A program made the translations under genes and the position numbers. Shown piece after piece: positions 47,501 to 59,341 of a stretch of 64,000 nt of DNA; within the stretch, counting starts at the first letter, position 1; every line of letters begins with the position of its first letter. The notes beneath the pieces were generated by a model that did no database searches, was not told the origin of the DNA, and saw only the letters and a program-made list of their open reading frames with translations. The DNA is from Diploscapter coronatus. Its lineage: Eukaryota; Nematoda; Chromadorea; Rhabditida; Rhabditidae. The DNA lies in contig OZ038422.1 in NCBI GenBank assembly GCA_964036155.1, forward strand, positions 48,197,201 to 48,261,200, read 5' to 3'.

Positions 47501-49684
47501 ACCTAACTTTAAACTGGAATTTCAATTTCACAATTTTAGCTTTATCTTCATGTGGACTTCGAATTCAGCTTGAACTCTAGGTTTAACTTCAAATATATTT
47601 TCAGATTGAAGTTACAACTTCGATCTCGAGCTCACCTTCAACCAACTTCTAATTCTTTTAAGTTTTAATTCAATATTAAAGTTAACTTCATTTTATAAAG
47701 TTTAATTTATTTAAATTTACAACATTAAACCTACCGTCAACTTCAACAAGACCGTTTGAATCTGGAGCGCATCGTCGACTCCCATACCCTCAAAGTATTT
47801 CAGCAACTAAATCGCAAAATTTGCTCTACTGGCAAAGTTTCCCCATTGCTAAGTGGTTACTGTGATCTACAGTGTACCTGAGCTTGTTGTTCTTCTTTGG
47901 ATTTCTCCATAAAGGTGATCGGCTTCCTCATCATATCTTCCATAGCTTCCAGGGCTTTTCTGACCTAAAATAAAATCCTAAATTTTGGGATGTGAAATTC
48001 TACCTATGCTTTATCATGGGATTAGATTGAAAATACCTTTGGAGAAACTCCAGGAAGCAGCTCCTTGTCGTAGTATTGCAGAATTTCGTTGAGCTTTCCG
48101 AGTAACTCCTTCAACATCTTCTCCTGAAAAATCAATATAAAACTAATTAAAAAAATGATAAAAATGCATCAGTAGCATCTATCTCCTTGTTTTCGGAAAG
48201 TGCTGTCAGCTTGTTGTACTTCTCGTCCACGGACAAGTTTCGATTAAATATGATAGCGGCTACCTAAATTGAAAACATTTTTTAGCTTCCGAAACGACAA
48301 TTTTAGATGCTTCAAAACTTCCTACATCATCAGCTCTCTTCTTCTGTTCAAGCGTAAACTTGTTGGCGAATTCCTTCAGTTTATTCAGTTGGCCGTCATC
48401 GTAAAGAGAAGCGGTGTCGGACTTGCCCATCTCCAGCTTGGGCTCGGCAGGGGCCGGTCGAGCTGCCGAAAAAGCGACGGCAAGGCCCAGGAAGAGCAGG
48501 AAACGGATCATCCTGAAAAATACACATAAAAATCATCAAATACCTGAAATGGAGAAGAAATTTCACTAAAGAGACGACGCGCAAATTCAGTGCATTGACG
48601 AAAGTCGTTGAATGTGAAATCATCGATCATAAAATTAGGGTAATGCTAATGAAAATATGGAAATTTGAAATATTGACACATTTTCTTGAGCTCAAATGCT
48701 CAATTTTGAGGTCGATCTTCAGAACAACTTTCGAGTTAAACTTCTCTATGTAGCATTACATTGGAAAAGAGATATGTGACGACGATTAACTTGAAGGATT
48801 TATTACTTTATGTTAAGATCAATTTTGATTCTGTGGATGCAATTCGAGTGATATTATCACGGAATAACACAGAATGTTATCAAATATCACGCAAACAAGG
48901 AGTTGAGTACTGCAGTCCCACAACGGTGTAGACGAAGTAAGGGTGCTGTGTAGAGGCTAGAAGGTAGACCAAAGATGCGAGCGAAAACGTTTATTAACTG
49001 ATAGTGTTAGGTATTTATAGAGATCGAGGGTGAGATATGCAATTTGGGTAAGATGAGATTGTTATATTAAATCATGCCTTAACTCTCTCCATTATTTGCG
49101 ACAATGTCATTACCAGCAAATTCAATTTTGTTTTAAATGCGATCGAATAAATTCAAGAAAAACAATAAATAACTGATAACATATCGAAAATTGATCAACT
49201 TATGCTAACACACCCCTCGAAAATATCCACTCTGAAGTGAGTTATTCCGGAAAGTACGGTAATTAGTGATCATTTTTGAAAATCTTTTATAGCAAAAAGT
49301 TTTCTTTGTACCTCCTGTTTACAGTCAAATCGTCAAAACTCCCAACTTTGACCCTTTCCTAGCTCCGCCCACTTTAGGTGACGAGGTCTGGTCTCCCCAT
49401 TTTTGTGATTAGGGCCCATGGGTTTGGTTCGGATTCGGGACACTTTTGCAATTGTCTGGACCCTTGTTCCAGTTATTCGTGGAATGGCTCAACTCTACCT
49501 GAATATCAGGATGCTGCAAAGCCAGAGTAATTGCCCTAGCATCGTCGACTATGCCATCTGTGTCTGGAATTCGACTTCTAATAACGTCGTCATTTTTAAG
49601 ACTTTGATAATTTCTACCAATGATAACTTTGACGCACTTCGCAGCGAAAAGCATCGAGGTTAGAACGAGTGCAAGTCGATGCAT
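44562..49684 (-). CDS. Secreted inosine-uridine type nucleoside hydrolase
   Basis: Eleven exons: 49618-49684, 49499-49563, 46448-46531, 46275-46397, 46022-46089, 45855-45979, 45577-45716, 45456-45531, 45005-45140, 44768-44843 and 44562-44717; 371 residues, phases consistent. A signal peptide (MHRLALVLTSMLFAAKC) precedes KVIIDTDGIVDDARA, the calcium-binding Asp cluster of the IUNH family. Further family blocks are ITTVHGG, YKGAND, LTIICIGPLTNIALAL, LVIMGGNY and CDPEAASLVLQS. The usual C-terminal His-Asp is Cys-Asp here (YCDEAAVGLVFDE). The enzyme splits the N-glycosidic bond of nucleosides for purine/pyrimidine salvage; the leader suggests it acts in the secretory route or outside the cell. 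Intron 2 (46,532-49,498) holds another same-strand gene and an inverted repeat pair. The intron 45,532-45,576 is 45 nt. Confidence 0.88.
46673..46850 (+). repeat. Dispersed repeat, inverted partner of 49323-49488
   Basis: About 170 nt starting CATTCCACGAATAACTG and including GACAATTGCAAAAATGTCCC and CACAAAAATGGAGAGACCAG. The reverse complement occurs at 49,323-49,488 with roughly 80-85% identity and small gaps. Both copies are in intron 2 of the nucleoside hydrolase, on either side of the nested gene. Confidence 0.8.
47200..48511 (-). CDS. Small secreted helical protein, SXP/RAL-2 (DUF148)-like, nested in an intron
   Basis: Six exons: 48326-48511, about 48168-48263, 48037-48123, 47878-47964, 47735-47806 and 47200-47280; about 200 residues. 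It has a clear signal peptide (MIRFLLFLGLAVAFSAARP), then charged, predicted all-helical sequence (LNKLKEFANKFTLEQKKR, EKMLKELLGKLNEILQYY, MEDMMRKPITFMEKS) with no cysteines. The pattern resembles the nematode SXP/RAL-2 secreted family, but I cannot confirm it; fatty-acid-binding FAR proteins are another option. The second exon lacks a GT donor: it must end GAT|GCATTT or GAT|GCTACT. AATAAA lies about 25 nt past the stop (about 47,172). It sits on the same strand as its host gene, so it must have its own promoter or exploit alternative splicing. Confidence 0.7.
49323..49488 (-). repeat. Dispersed repeat, inverted partner of 46673-46850
   Basis: The repeat begins a few bases inside the donor of hydrolase exon 2 (CAG|GTAGAGTTGAGC) and reads on the minus strand CATTCCACGAATAACTG, AGACAATTGCAAAAGTGTCC, CACAAAAATGGGGAGACCAG. 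No ORF of note is present, so it is probably a non-autonomous mobile element remnant. Confidence 0.8.
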
Positions 49685-49847
49685 TTTTCTGTGTTAGATA
49701 CTTGAAAATGCCTTACTTTTTATGCTTTATAAAAATCGAAATTCTAATTTTGAAAAGTCATTTATTTTCGTATGACTTATGACTACCCGTATGAAGATAA
49801 ATTGAGCATCTAAGTAAAAAATGAAAGGACTCGGATTTTTGAAGAAA

Positions 49848-52766
49848 TTATTCGATTCTGGCTTTCTTCTCTGCATTGGATCCGAGAGCGTGAGCTTCGA
49901 GCTCTTCAAGCGACATGGAGTCGTAGTCGATGTCATCGTCATTTCTCTTCTCCTGCCTTTCTTCGGGTTCGGTTTGAAATTCTGATGGGGGAACGATCCA
50001 CTCTCCTGAAAATAAAATATTTTTATATTCAAATTTAGAGCTTCTTCAAAATTCTCTATAACAATTTAGGGTCTTTCCCTAGAATTTTAGATTATTATCT
50101 TAAAAATCGATTGTATAATATTTTCTACAGAAATTTATCTTTTCTGAAAGATTGAGGTTTAGATTAAAATACTTGTTGAAAGAGTTTTCGAGAAAAACAT
50201 GTTTTAGGTCAATTTCTGTCTAATCAAGTATTTATTTTTAAATAAATACCTGTAATTTTGGGTCCATCCCCGACCCCTTCCTCCAACTCAGCTCCCCACG
50301 CGTTGACGCCCTTCGCGAATTCGACGACGCAAAGCCGCTTGCCCTTCTTCTTCTTGATCAGCGACATCGCCGATATTTTTCCGTACTAAAATAAGTAATC
50401 GTAACTTTTATTCTCAAATAAAATTTTCAAGTATTAGCGTACTCAATAGTATTTTTGATTCGGAATTGACCTATTTTAATTAAATTTTTTAAAAATCTTA
50501 CCGGTTCATAAATAATCCTGAGGGCCTCCTCGCTGTAGTCGTTCTCTTCATCGGGTGCTTCGAATTTGAGTTTTAGCTTGGCAAGATGGGCCTCTTCCTG
50601 GATGATCTTCTGCGCGGCTCTGTGCTCCGCATGAGCTTTCCGGATGCGTTCTTCGGTCTGAAACAAAATAATTTAACTACAGACCTAACTTTATCAAACT
50701 TAGAACTATGTTTTTTTCAAAATTAGGATAAAAATTCTAAATTTATGCTTAATTTTATAACCTAAAAGCTAAATTTTTAACCCTCAAAACGAACTGTATA
50801 ACTTAAAAATTTTTATATACCTCAGACTTATCTTGTAGCTTAAAACTGATTAATTCAGATTAAAAAATGATTTTCTACCTGTCGAATCTCGTCCATGGCC
50901 TGTTTCTCGAGCTCCTCTCTGATTTTTCGCATTTCTTCCCGAATTCGCTCTTCTTCCCTTTTTCTCTGCCTGGCTTCTTGTTGCTCAGAGAGTTTTGACT
51001 TGACTGTCGATTCCTCAGCTGTCTTTTCTCTCCGATTCAGCTCTTCAATTTTTCTGAAATTTCAAATTTCGATTTTATTTATCATTTAAAAAAGAATTAA
51101 ATTAAACTTGGGTATATTCCAAGTATATGGGTGCTAACGAGTTAGACCATATAGAGCATGTATATCGGGGTAATCGAGGGCGCTGAGCACGAATCTGGTG
51201 GTCTTTTTTATCGGAAATGTGTTCTAGAAGTTCTAGAACACCTGCAAAGTGCAAAATTCCCTATATAGGAAATTGACTATAACGAGTGTAGTAAACTTAT
51301 TTTTATATTTTATAGGGGTAATCGAGGGCGTAGAATGTGAATATGATGTTTATTTACATTCCAGAACATTCTAGAACAATTTACACGGACTTCATTTAAT
51401 TAAAAAGTCCCCTTATATAACGGATATTTTAGTGCATAGAATTGCACTGAATAATGCACGTTTATAGGGGTTATTGAAGGTGTAGAATTCGATTATTAGG
51501 ACCAGAGGTACAGGTGAGATAGGCATAGGCTGCTTCCATCTCCCAAATTATCCATTTCACAAATAAGCATAGGATAGGACTATGCAAAATTACATTAATA
51601 CGAAAGAGGGTAGAAAAAATTTCGGTATCGAGTTCCGAATCAGCGAAAGAGGATAGGCAGAAATAGGCCAAATTTCGGTACCAGGTCCCAAAGCAACGAA
51701 CGAGGATAGGCCGAAGTAGGCAAAATTTTGGTGCCAGGTCCTGAATTAACGAACGAGGGTAGGCAGACCGGTTCTCAGACCCTTTTAATTTTTTTTTTTT
51801 AATTTAGTTCTTTGTTCTTAGGACTAATTATCACTAAAAATAAACCTAATATTTGAATTCTACACCTTCAATAACCCCTATAAACGTGCATTATTCAGTG
51901 CAATTCTATGCACTAAAATATCCGTTATATAAGGGGACTTTTTAATTAAATGAAGTCCGTGTAAATTGTTCTAGAATGTTCTGGAATGTAAATAAACATC
52001 ATATTCACATTCTACGCCCTCGATTACCCCTATAAAATATAAAAATAAGTTTACTACACTCGTTATAGTCAATTTCCTATATAGGGAATTTTGCACTTTG
52101 CAGGTGTTCTAGAACTTCTAGAACACATTTCCGATAAAAAAGACCACCAGATTCGTGCTCAGCGCCCTCGATTACCCCGATATACATGCTCTATATGGTC
52201 TAACTCGTTAGCACCCATATGCTTGGAATGTTCCAAATGAAAAAATAACATTTGATATTTTATGATGTAGGGGTTAAATATTGTTTTTTTTATTTTAAAA
52301 ATGTCTTACTTCCTCCTCTCGTCATCGGCCTGTTCCATCCTCTGCCTGTATTTCTCCTCCCTGACGCGGATTTTCGTCTTGTTCGCATCGTATTCGGCGC
52401 GTTTCGTCTTGTCGAACAGAAACTCAAACGCTTCACGAGCGGCAATGAAACGTTTCTGGGCTGAAAATCAGAATTTTCTTTAAATATCATATTTTTGCCG
52501 AATTTTATTTTAAACATTAGTTTTTTCGAATTCAAATAAAATACTAGATAGAAAAATTATTTCTTTAATAGAATTATTTTCAATATCTTTTTATTAATTT
52601 AAATAAAATCATAGATCAGAAAAATACCTTCTTCCTTATTGTCCAAATTCTTGTCCGGATGCCATTTGAGACACTGCAGTCTGTAGGCGTTTTTCAACTC
52701 CTTCTCCGAACAGTCATTCTTTACGCCCAAAACCGCATAGGGGTCGAATCCGGCCGGCAGCGACAT
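49848..52766 (-). CDS. DNAJC17: DNAJC17-type J-domain and RRM splicing co-chaperone
   Basis: Six exons: 52628-52766, 52310-52460, 50879-51053, 50502-50657, 50250-50385 and 49848-50005; 304 residues, the same length as human DNAJC17. The J domain (about 8-75) starts [19 protein letters not shown] and has the intact HPD motif (KWHPDKN) that stimulates Hsp70. A long charged coiled coil (about 95-210, RRREEE-rich) follows, then an RRM-like fold ([41 protein letters not shown]). The family is nuclear and linked to pre-mRNA splicing. The C-terminus [12 protein letters not shown] is also typical. Intron 2 contains a 1.1-kb inverted-repeat element. A minus-strand AATAAA (about 49,760) lies 85 nt past the stop, and the hydrolase ATG follows at 163 nt, an operon-like spacing. 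Confidence 0.9.
51115..52231. mobile_element. Non-autonomous inverted-repeat (foldback/MITE-like) element
   Basis: Two arms of about 375 nt, 51,115-51,493 and 51,852-52,231, are reverse complements and almost identical, with differences only at the extreme ends. Each arm contains three related blocks (GGGGTAATCGAGGGCG twice, GGGGTTATTGAAGGTG once) and inner palindromes such as GTGTTCTAGAAGTTCTAGAACAC. The 350-nt centre has three tandem units of about 52 nt (51,616-51,772; CGAACGAGGATAGGC core). There is no ORF over 70 codons. Arm identity implies recent insertion. It lies within intron 2 of the DNAJC17 gene; no clear target-site duplication is seen. Confidence 0.85.
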
Positions 52767-54380
52767 CCTCAAAAATATAAAATAAAATCAAATATATAAA
52801 CGAAAAATAATATATTTGAATTTCGTAAATATCTATTTCGCGATATACGCATATATTTTCGCAAAGCTACCCCTCACATTTATGGGCGTGGTCTTTTATT
52901 TCAGAGATGAAAACAACAACACTGTCTCCCCTCGAAAATTGTCGAATAATTGGTTCAAATTTTCACCCTAAAAATTTTGGCACTTGTTTCTCTGATCGAT
53001 AATTTTGTTTCGATTTTTTCGGGTGATATGATAAATCGCCGATGATAAATCTTATCAGTCAATCTTTCTTTCTTCCTCTTCTTTTCTCGGATAATTGGCC
53101 TTGTCCCTTTTTTATGACGTTCCACATATTCGTTCCTTTCATCTTTGCTTTGTGTCTTGATTACTATAGTCACACTCTAATATTCACTTGTACCGTATAA
53201 ATTTTTGCTCGGACATTTCTCTCCTAACTTTTGTTCCTCAGTTTTAGACGTAACAGTACATATACTAAGCTCGAATACCCTCAATTTTGCTGTACGCTGA
53301 TTACTCAGAGATTGTGTCAGACTGGAAACTTTTCTACCGCAACAGCGGTGCGATATGGTTGCAGTGGGCCAAATTTCAAACAAGTCCCAAGTCTGAGATT
53401 GTTTTGGGGGACATTTTCCTTCCAAATTTTCTTAATGTTCCCCGGTTTTGTGAGGAAAGTACATACGCTAAGCTCTCCGATGTCCCAATGTTCCCCTATT
53501 TACTATACACATTTGCTTTCGGAGTGTTCTGTCCTCCTGTCATTTTCATCAGGGAGAGAGGCAAAATGCATAGTAGTTGCTGTAATCCGGCTGTGCTCAA
53601 TCAATAGAGAGGGGGGCCTGTGGCAAGGCATACGGGGAGAGGAGAATAGGGATGAAATGAGAGAAGGCAGAAGGGATAGGGGAGAAAATAAGACGGACTG
53701 CAATCAACATCCAGCCAGAGGGATGACCGTTGCTGTTTCGTCCACCCCAATATTCCCAGACTGGGAACATTTTTCTCCCCGATGAAATATTATTCCCACT
53801 TCTTGAGATAAATAGTCAACATTCATCCAAGATGATGACCGTTTCCTCGATGTGTTTCATAGCCAATTTATGTCTCCATCTCCTATTTCATAACCCCTCC
53901 CCTCCCGAAATGGAGATATTTTATTCCCATCTTCGAAGAACAATACTAAGAATCTTCCAAATGACCCCTATTTCATAACTAATTCCCCAAATGAATACTT
54001 TTCGCCCAATTTTAAGGTGGAAAGCACTCATTTTTGGCGAGGAACCTCTGTCAGTCATTTTTCCGATTTCATAACTCTATTCCTTCTTTTGCAACGCATT
54101 TCTATTTTGACTCTGTGCCCCCAGGGCCCTTTTGTTTGTTTGTGTCTTTTTCCCTCGTCTCTCTTCCCCCTTCCCTTTCACAGCCATTTTCTTCCTCTTC
54201 CTTTCTGCTGTTCAAATTTAAAATGTCGTTTCTTCTCTCATCAATATCAAAACTTTTTCGGTCCTTATCTTTCACAAAATCGCTTTCGGAAATCGATTTT
54301 TTTCAAGGCAAAATCGCGATTTTCACTGATTTTCGCTTTTTGCAGGACTTCGCTGCAAATTTGCTGCCGGTTGCTGTAAA
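52767..54380. other. Divergent intergenic region between DNAJC17 and MAP1 genes
   Basis: This 1.6-kb region should hold both promoters. It has pyrimidine-rich stretches and several atttcataac motifs near 53,880-54,070. An open frame at 53,231-53,785 (plus) shows no domain or homology and overlaps a locally duplicated sequence (ACATATACTAAGCTC and ACATACGCTAAGCTC), so I do not call it. TTTTTGCAG at 54,337-54,345 is a candidate trans-splice acceptor for the MAP1 gene. Confidence 0.55.
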
Positions 54381-57300
54381 ATGCAGCACATCGCCAAGTC
54401 CACCGCTCCTTCGGCCTATCTCCTTAGTCAGGGTAAATTTCCACTCTTTAAAAATGAAAAAAAAAACTAGATTTGAGAAGACTTTTACAGACAAATTTGG
54501 ATTTTGCTTTCAAACGTGTATTTTTCAGATCTGGACAGCGTTTTGCTGGACGTGCCAGTCGGTTACGCCTATTTGGATGGATCCATCAACGATACGGCTT
54601 TGCTCAACTCGGTTTCCGGCCTGAATGCCCATATTCTGAGTGCGCCTAGGCCTCAGGTAAAAAAGATTTTTTTTTTTAAAATCAAGACAAATTTGTTTTT
54701 ACTAGTTGAAAAAAGTACTGTACAAAATTACGAAAAAATAGCTTCGATACTTTAGAAGGTTGAAAATTGGAATACTGTGCAAAATTTATTTTTTATTTTA
54801 AAAAATCAAGATAGAATATTTTACGATATCGTTTTACACCTGAAAAATCCAAGTATTGCAAAAATTTTAAAGGTACAAATTTCAGAGTCTCTACTTCGAG
54901 CTGAACTCGATTGAAAAATCGGCTCTGATCGGGCAGGTGCCGAAAAAATCGGCGAATCCCGAGTTGAAGACAGTCGCTGAAAGAATCGATAGAGGACAGC
55001 TGGTCGTGAAAAATGCGGTGGCAGGGACGAAATTGGAGCCCATCATTATTAGTCAGGTCAGAATTAAACTTTTTATCATTATTAATAATTATTCAAGTCA
55101 GATTAGAAATTTATTTTTTGATAGTTATACTCAGACCCGACTTAAAATGTATTTTTTCTAAAATTAAATATATTTTTTAAAGGATGAGTTTTTCTAGGAC
55201 ATTTCAAAAGGCGAATTGAGAGTCTACATTTTGATGGGGGACGACAAAGACCGACAGGCCGTCGAGAAGGCTCTTTCCAGTGGAAATAATCCGGATTTGG
55301 AGAAGGTACGAAAATATTTTTTAATTAAACAATGCATTTTTTCTGAAATCATTTTCTTGAAGATACAAATTCTAATGGACAAAAATTCCAAAATAAATTA
55401 AAAAATAAACATTTCAGATTTTCTCCGCCCACTCGGTGATCGCTCTGCTCGTTTGGATTCCAGCCAACCCTCACGAGCCGGTCAAGCGCATCCTCCACAC
55501 TGGCACCGCCTCGTTTCCCCGAATTTCTGCTGCTCTGGACAAATGCAAGAGCCTGACTTTTCTCAATGCCCCCAGTGTCGCTCTGTCAGGTATCAAATTT
55601 AGGAATTTTATAATTAAGGTCTTAAAATGACATGAATTTGGTTAAAAATCATTAAAACTTTATAGCTTTATTGAAAAATATAACTCTGATTCTGAGGCTA
55701 AGGATATTTCAAAGTAATACATTTTTAAAGCACGATTGATTGAAAATATAGTACTCAGTTAAAAAGGCTAGAATCATAGTTTACAGAGATAGGATTAAAA
55801 TTATTTTAAAAATGGGATAATTTCAGCCGGCCCAATCCCAGCCCCATCTCGCCCCGCTCAGCCGAAGCCCGCCGCGACAGCGCGCCGTAGTTCCGCGGGA
55901 AATGCAGCTGCGAGAGGACCCGCAAGACCCGCCTCAGGACCTGTAGCTCAAGCTAGAACTATCCCAAATAAGGCGGTATGCTCATTTTTTTAAAAAATAT
56001 TTATTCTCAATTTCATTTAAAAATCTAGTTTTTTTCAATTATTTCCCACAAACTTACTTTTGAGATTTGATTTTCTTTTATATTTAAAATTTCAACTTTT
56101 AGGCTCCGCCCCCCAAAGCTCCAATGCGGTCTGCGGCTCCGCCTCCAGCGAGAACCGCAAACAGACCGACTTCTTCCGGAGCCAGACCGCCTGCTCAGGC
56201 CCCGCCCGCTGCAACCGCGATGCGCAATCCCAGACAGTCGATGCCTCAGGGCGAAGTCATGAAGAAAAAGACGTGGGATTTTGGAATTTTTGAAAAGTGT
56301 TTAAATTTTTATTCCAAGTTTTTTTTTCAGAGTAGCCCCCGTCGCTGGCGCTCGCATGTCTCGTCCCTCAGCGCCCGCACCTTCCAAGCCGTCTTCGGGT
56401 CCGGCGAAACCAGCTAGGTACCATCAAAGATTTTAAATTGAACTCCTAGACTAAAAGTGTTCGGTTCAGTCAGATTAGTCGCGAGTTTCAGATTTATGTC
56501 TTTACTTTAGTGGTCCCGCGAAACCTGCTTCTGGACCGGCCAAGCCCCCTACCAACAAGCCACCTGTCGCTTCGAACTCAGCCAAACCGAGCGCCGCCCC
56601 TCCAGTTGAGAAGAAAGTCGTTTCTCAGGTACTATCTTTAAAATACTTTAAATATGGTCAAAGTTAATTTTAATCAAAACGATAAGAGGTCCGTGACTAT
56701 CAGATCTCGGAATTAAATACACTGCCAACTCTAGAATTACTATGAATATATATATATATATATATGCTTGCAGCCGGTCCCAGTTCCATCTTCCGGGGGA
56801 AATTCGTTGTATCCCACTCTGGACAGCGACGATGGGCCTCAGCTCGTTGTGATTCCACCCACTCCTGAGCCTCCCAAAGAGGATATCATCGAGGTTGGAT
56901 TTTTAAAAGAAGAAATGGCAATATTTAAAAACGGAAAATCAAAGTTTTTTTCGAGTGTGTGCGAGTAAAATTTTTATTTTAGAAACCGCCCCCGCCACAA
57001 ACTGAGCCGGTCCTTCCTTCTGAACCGGAAATCAGTCATGAACTTGTCCATCCTGCGGTGCCTTCCGTCCCCGGAATTGGAGACGACATTCCCGCCTCTG
57101 CTGAAGCTGATCATGTAATTCGTGTTTAAAAAATTCACTAAATTTGATTTTTCCAGGACCCTTTCTCGGTTCCGGCCGGACCCGTCCCGCCTCCCGCGGA
57201 CCCGCTTATCAATTTCGACCCGACTCCCATTTTGGTCCCTCAACCGCCTCAGCCCCTAATTCAGGACGCAGATATTCCACAGGAGTTCAAGGTGGGACAC

Positions 57301-59341
57301 TTTTTAAGAAACGAAGAGAAGAATTTGTTGAAGTTGAACAGGAAAAACATGTAGGAACACTTTTAAAGTTGCGATAGTTTTTAAACACGTGGAAACTCTT
57401 TTAAAGTGGTACGTTTTGAAAATTCCAATTTTAGGCTCCTTTCGTGCCGGAACCGCCTGGCGCGAGCGGCCTTTTGGACGACTTGGAGGAGCCGATGCGA
57501 GTCAGAAAAATTTCTATGGACACTGATAAAACTGGTAAAATTATGAAGAAAACAATAAAAAACTTGAAAAGTAATGTTGACTTTCGCAGAAAAATCAAAG
57601 CTAATCTTTGAAAAATAGTAAAAAAGCTTAATCTGAAAGAAACCGTGTCTTTTACAGAAGAATTGTTGGCTGACATTGATACTGAGGTGCCGAGAGGGCT
57701 TGTGGATTCCCCCGAGCCTTCGGGAGACAAAACGATAAATGCCGACTCGACTGGAGACGAGACAGTCATCCACAGACCTGCACATGAGGCTGCCAGTGAA
57801 ATGGTTAGGCAATTTTCACTTTATAAGGAAGCGCATTTTAGGTTCGATCTTCAGCAATTTTTTTAGAAATAAAATCCATTATATTTTTTTATAAAGAAAA
57901 AACCGCGTTTATTATAATTTTTAGTTTTTATTTTAAAAATATTTTCAGATCCAAACCCTTGGACACGACGCGATCGAGGAGGCAGCCAGAAAGTTGTCGG
58001 AGCAATTGGAACAAGACGGGACAACCTCCGTGGTGACTGCTTTCGCGTCCACCCTGATTGAGGAGGTTAGAGAAACATTTCTGATAAAATATCTGGAAAA
58101 TTTGGCTGAAGGAACTTTCTGAAAAATGCAATTCTAAATAATTCCAAAATAACATTTTCTGAAAGGAAAAATTCCAGCATATCCCTCTTCCTCACCACAA
58201 TGGAAATGGAGGCATTCTGGCGAATGGGGATGTTCAGAAAAATCAGGAAGCTGAAGAACAACATGAAGCGCAGAACAAGGTTACGGTCATGCAGACAAGG
58301 TGAATATTAAAAATATAGGTTGAAAAACTTGAACAATTATATTTTAAACAACCCTAGAAGTATCTTTGATTTTGACAAGGCTCAACTTGGAGATAATCGA
58401 GAGAGATTTGGCATAAATATAAAGATGAAGATTTTACTTGGATTAAAAATGGAATTTTCAGAGCAAGTGTGGTCTCTAACGACGGTGCGACGGTGAAAAT
58501 GGAAGATGACCCAATTCTGGACCAAGTTTTGGACACGGTTGCCGCTCAGTCGGAAATTGTCGACGCTCACAAAGACGAAAAGCCCATTCTCCACTTGCAA
58601 CCCAACAAGGCCGCTGCTCAAGGTATTCTAAACTTTTTAAAAGTTCAAAAAAAATTTTTGAGAGGAACCTCGAAAATTTCTTTTAAAAAATCAGTTTTCC
58701 TATTGAACACAAAAAATCTAAATTTTATACGAATTTAAAAAAGATTTAAATATTTTATTTAAGTCAAAATCTCCCGTCCCTTCTACTTCGACCTGGTCAC
58801 TCTGCCCCACAATTCTTCGGGAATCTGCACTCTGAACGAGGCTGAAGTGGCTGAGTACTTTACTTGTGTCAGGTATAAAGTTAAAGTTATTTTTAGGGAA
58901 AATGCCTTTTTTAAAAGGTGCAATTTTATAATTTTATCTTCAGAAGCGTTCACTACGTGTTCCACACGAAGGACATTGCGGAGAGTCAATTAAATGCAAT
59001 TCTTGAGGGCAAAAAGACTTGGAATAATAAAGGTAAAAAATATTTTTTAAATCAACAATTTCGATAGAAATATTAATTTTAAAAATTATTTTTATTGTTT
59101 CAGATGAAAAATGTAAATTTTGGAAGAACTTTTCTTCTCTTTAAAACAATAAATCGATTTTGCAGACAAAAAGGTGCACATCTACCCCACGACGGCGACC
59201 CCGAATGTGGCCTCTTTCCACGGAAAGTTGACTTCTGACGGAGCGACGAATCAGGACGTCGAACTGCACGCCGCCATTGACCACTCGACTCTCACGATTG
59301 GCCAGCAGGCGCAAGTCAACGCCGTCAAAATTGAACTCTGA
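54381..59341 (+). CDS. maph-1: MAP1-family microtubule-associated protein (maph-1 type)
   Basis: Twenty exons, all phase-consistent and totalling 2,562 nt (853 residues): 54381-54432, 54529-54656, 54886-55056, 55198-55305, 55418-55589, 55827-55975, 56103-56272, 56331-56417, 56511-56628, 56774-56893, 56983-57114, 57157-57291, 57435-57534, 57658-57803, 57949-58065, 58178-58299, 58462-58622, 58764-58872, 58944-59032 and 59166-59341. The N-terminal 190 residues resemble the folded heavy-chain region of MAP1A/B (YAYLDGSINDTALLNSVSG, HSVIALLVWIPANPHEPVKRIL, ALDKCKSLTFLN). The middle is Ala/Pro/Lys-rich and basic, fitting microtubule binding, then acidic. The C-terminus (FYFDLVTLPHNS, FTCVRSVHYVFH, VHIYPTTATPNVASFHGK) matches the MAP1 light-chain domain. 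C. elegans has three maph-1 paralogues; I cannot say which is orthologous. Confidence 0.88.
56747..56765. repeat. TA dinucleotide microsatellite
   Basis: A short (AT)n run lies just before the acceptor of MAP1 exon 10. Confidence 0.8.

Noticed and set aside
51471..51671. 66-codon minus-strand frame within the inverted-repeat element
   Set aside because: It overlaps the internal tandem units, has no similarity to a transposase and is too short.
53231..53785. 184-codon plus-strand frame between DNAJC17 and MAP1
   Set aside because: It has no homology, domain or splice context. It spans a locally duplicated non-coding stretch and has an Arg/Glu-rich tail typical of purine-rich intergenic DNA.
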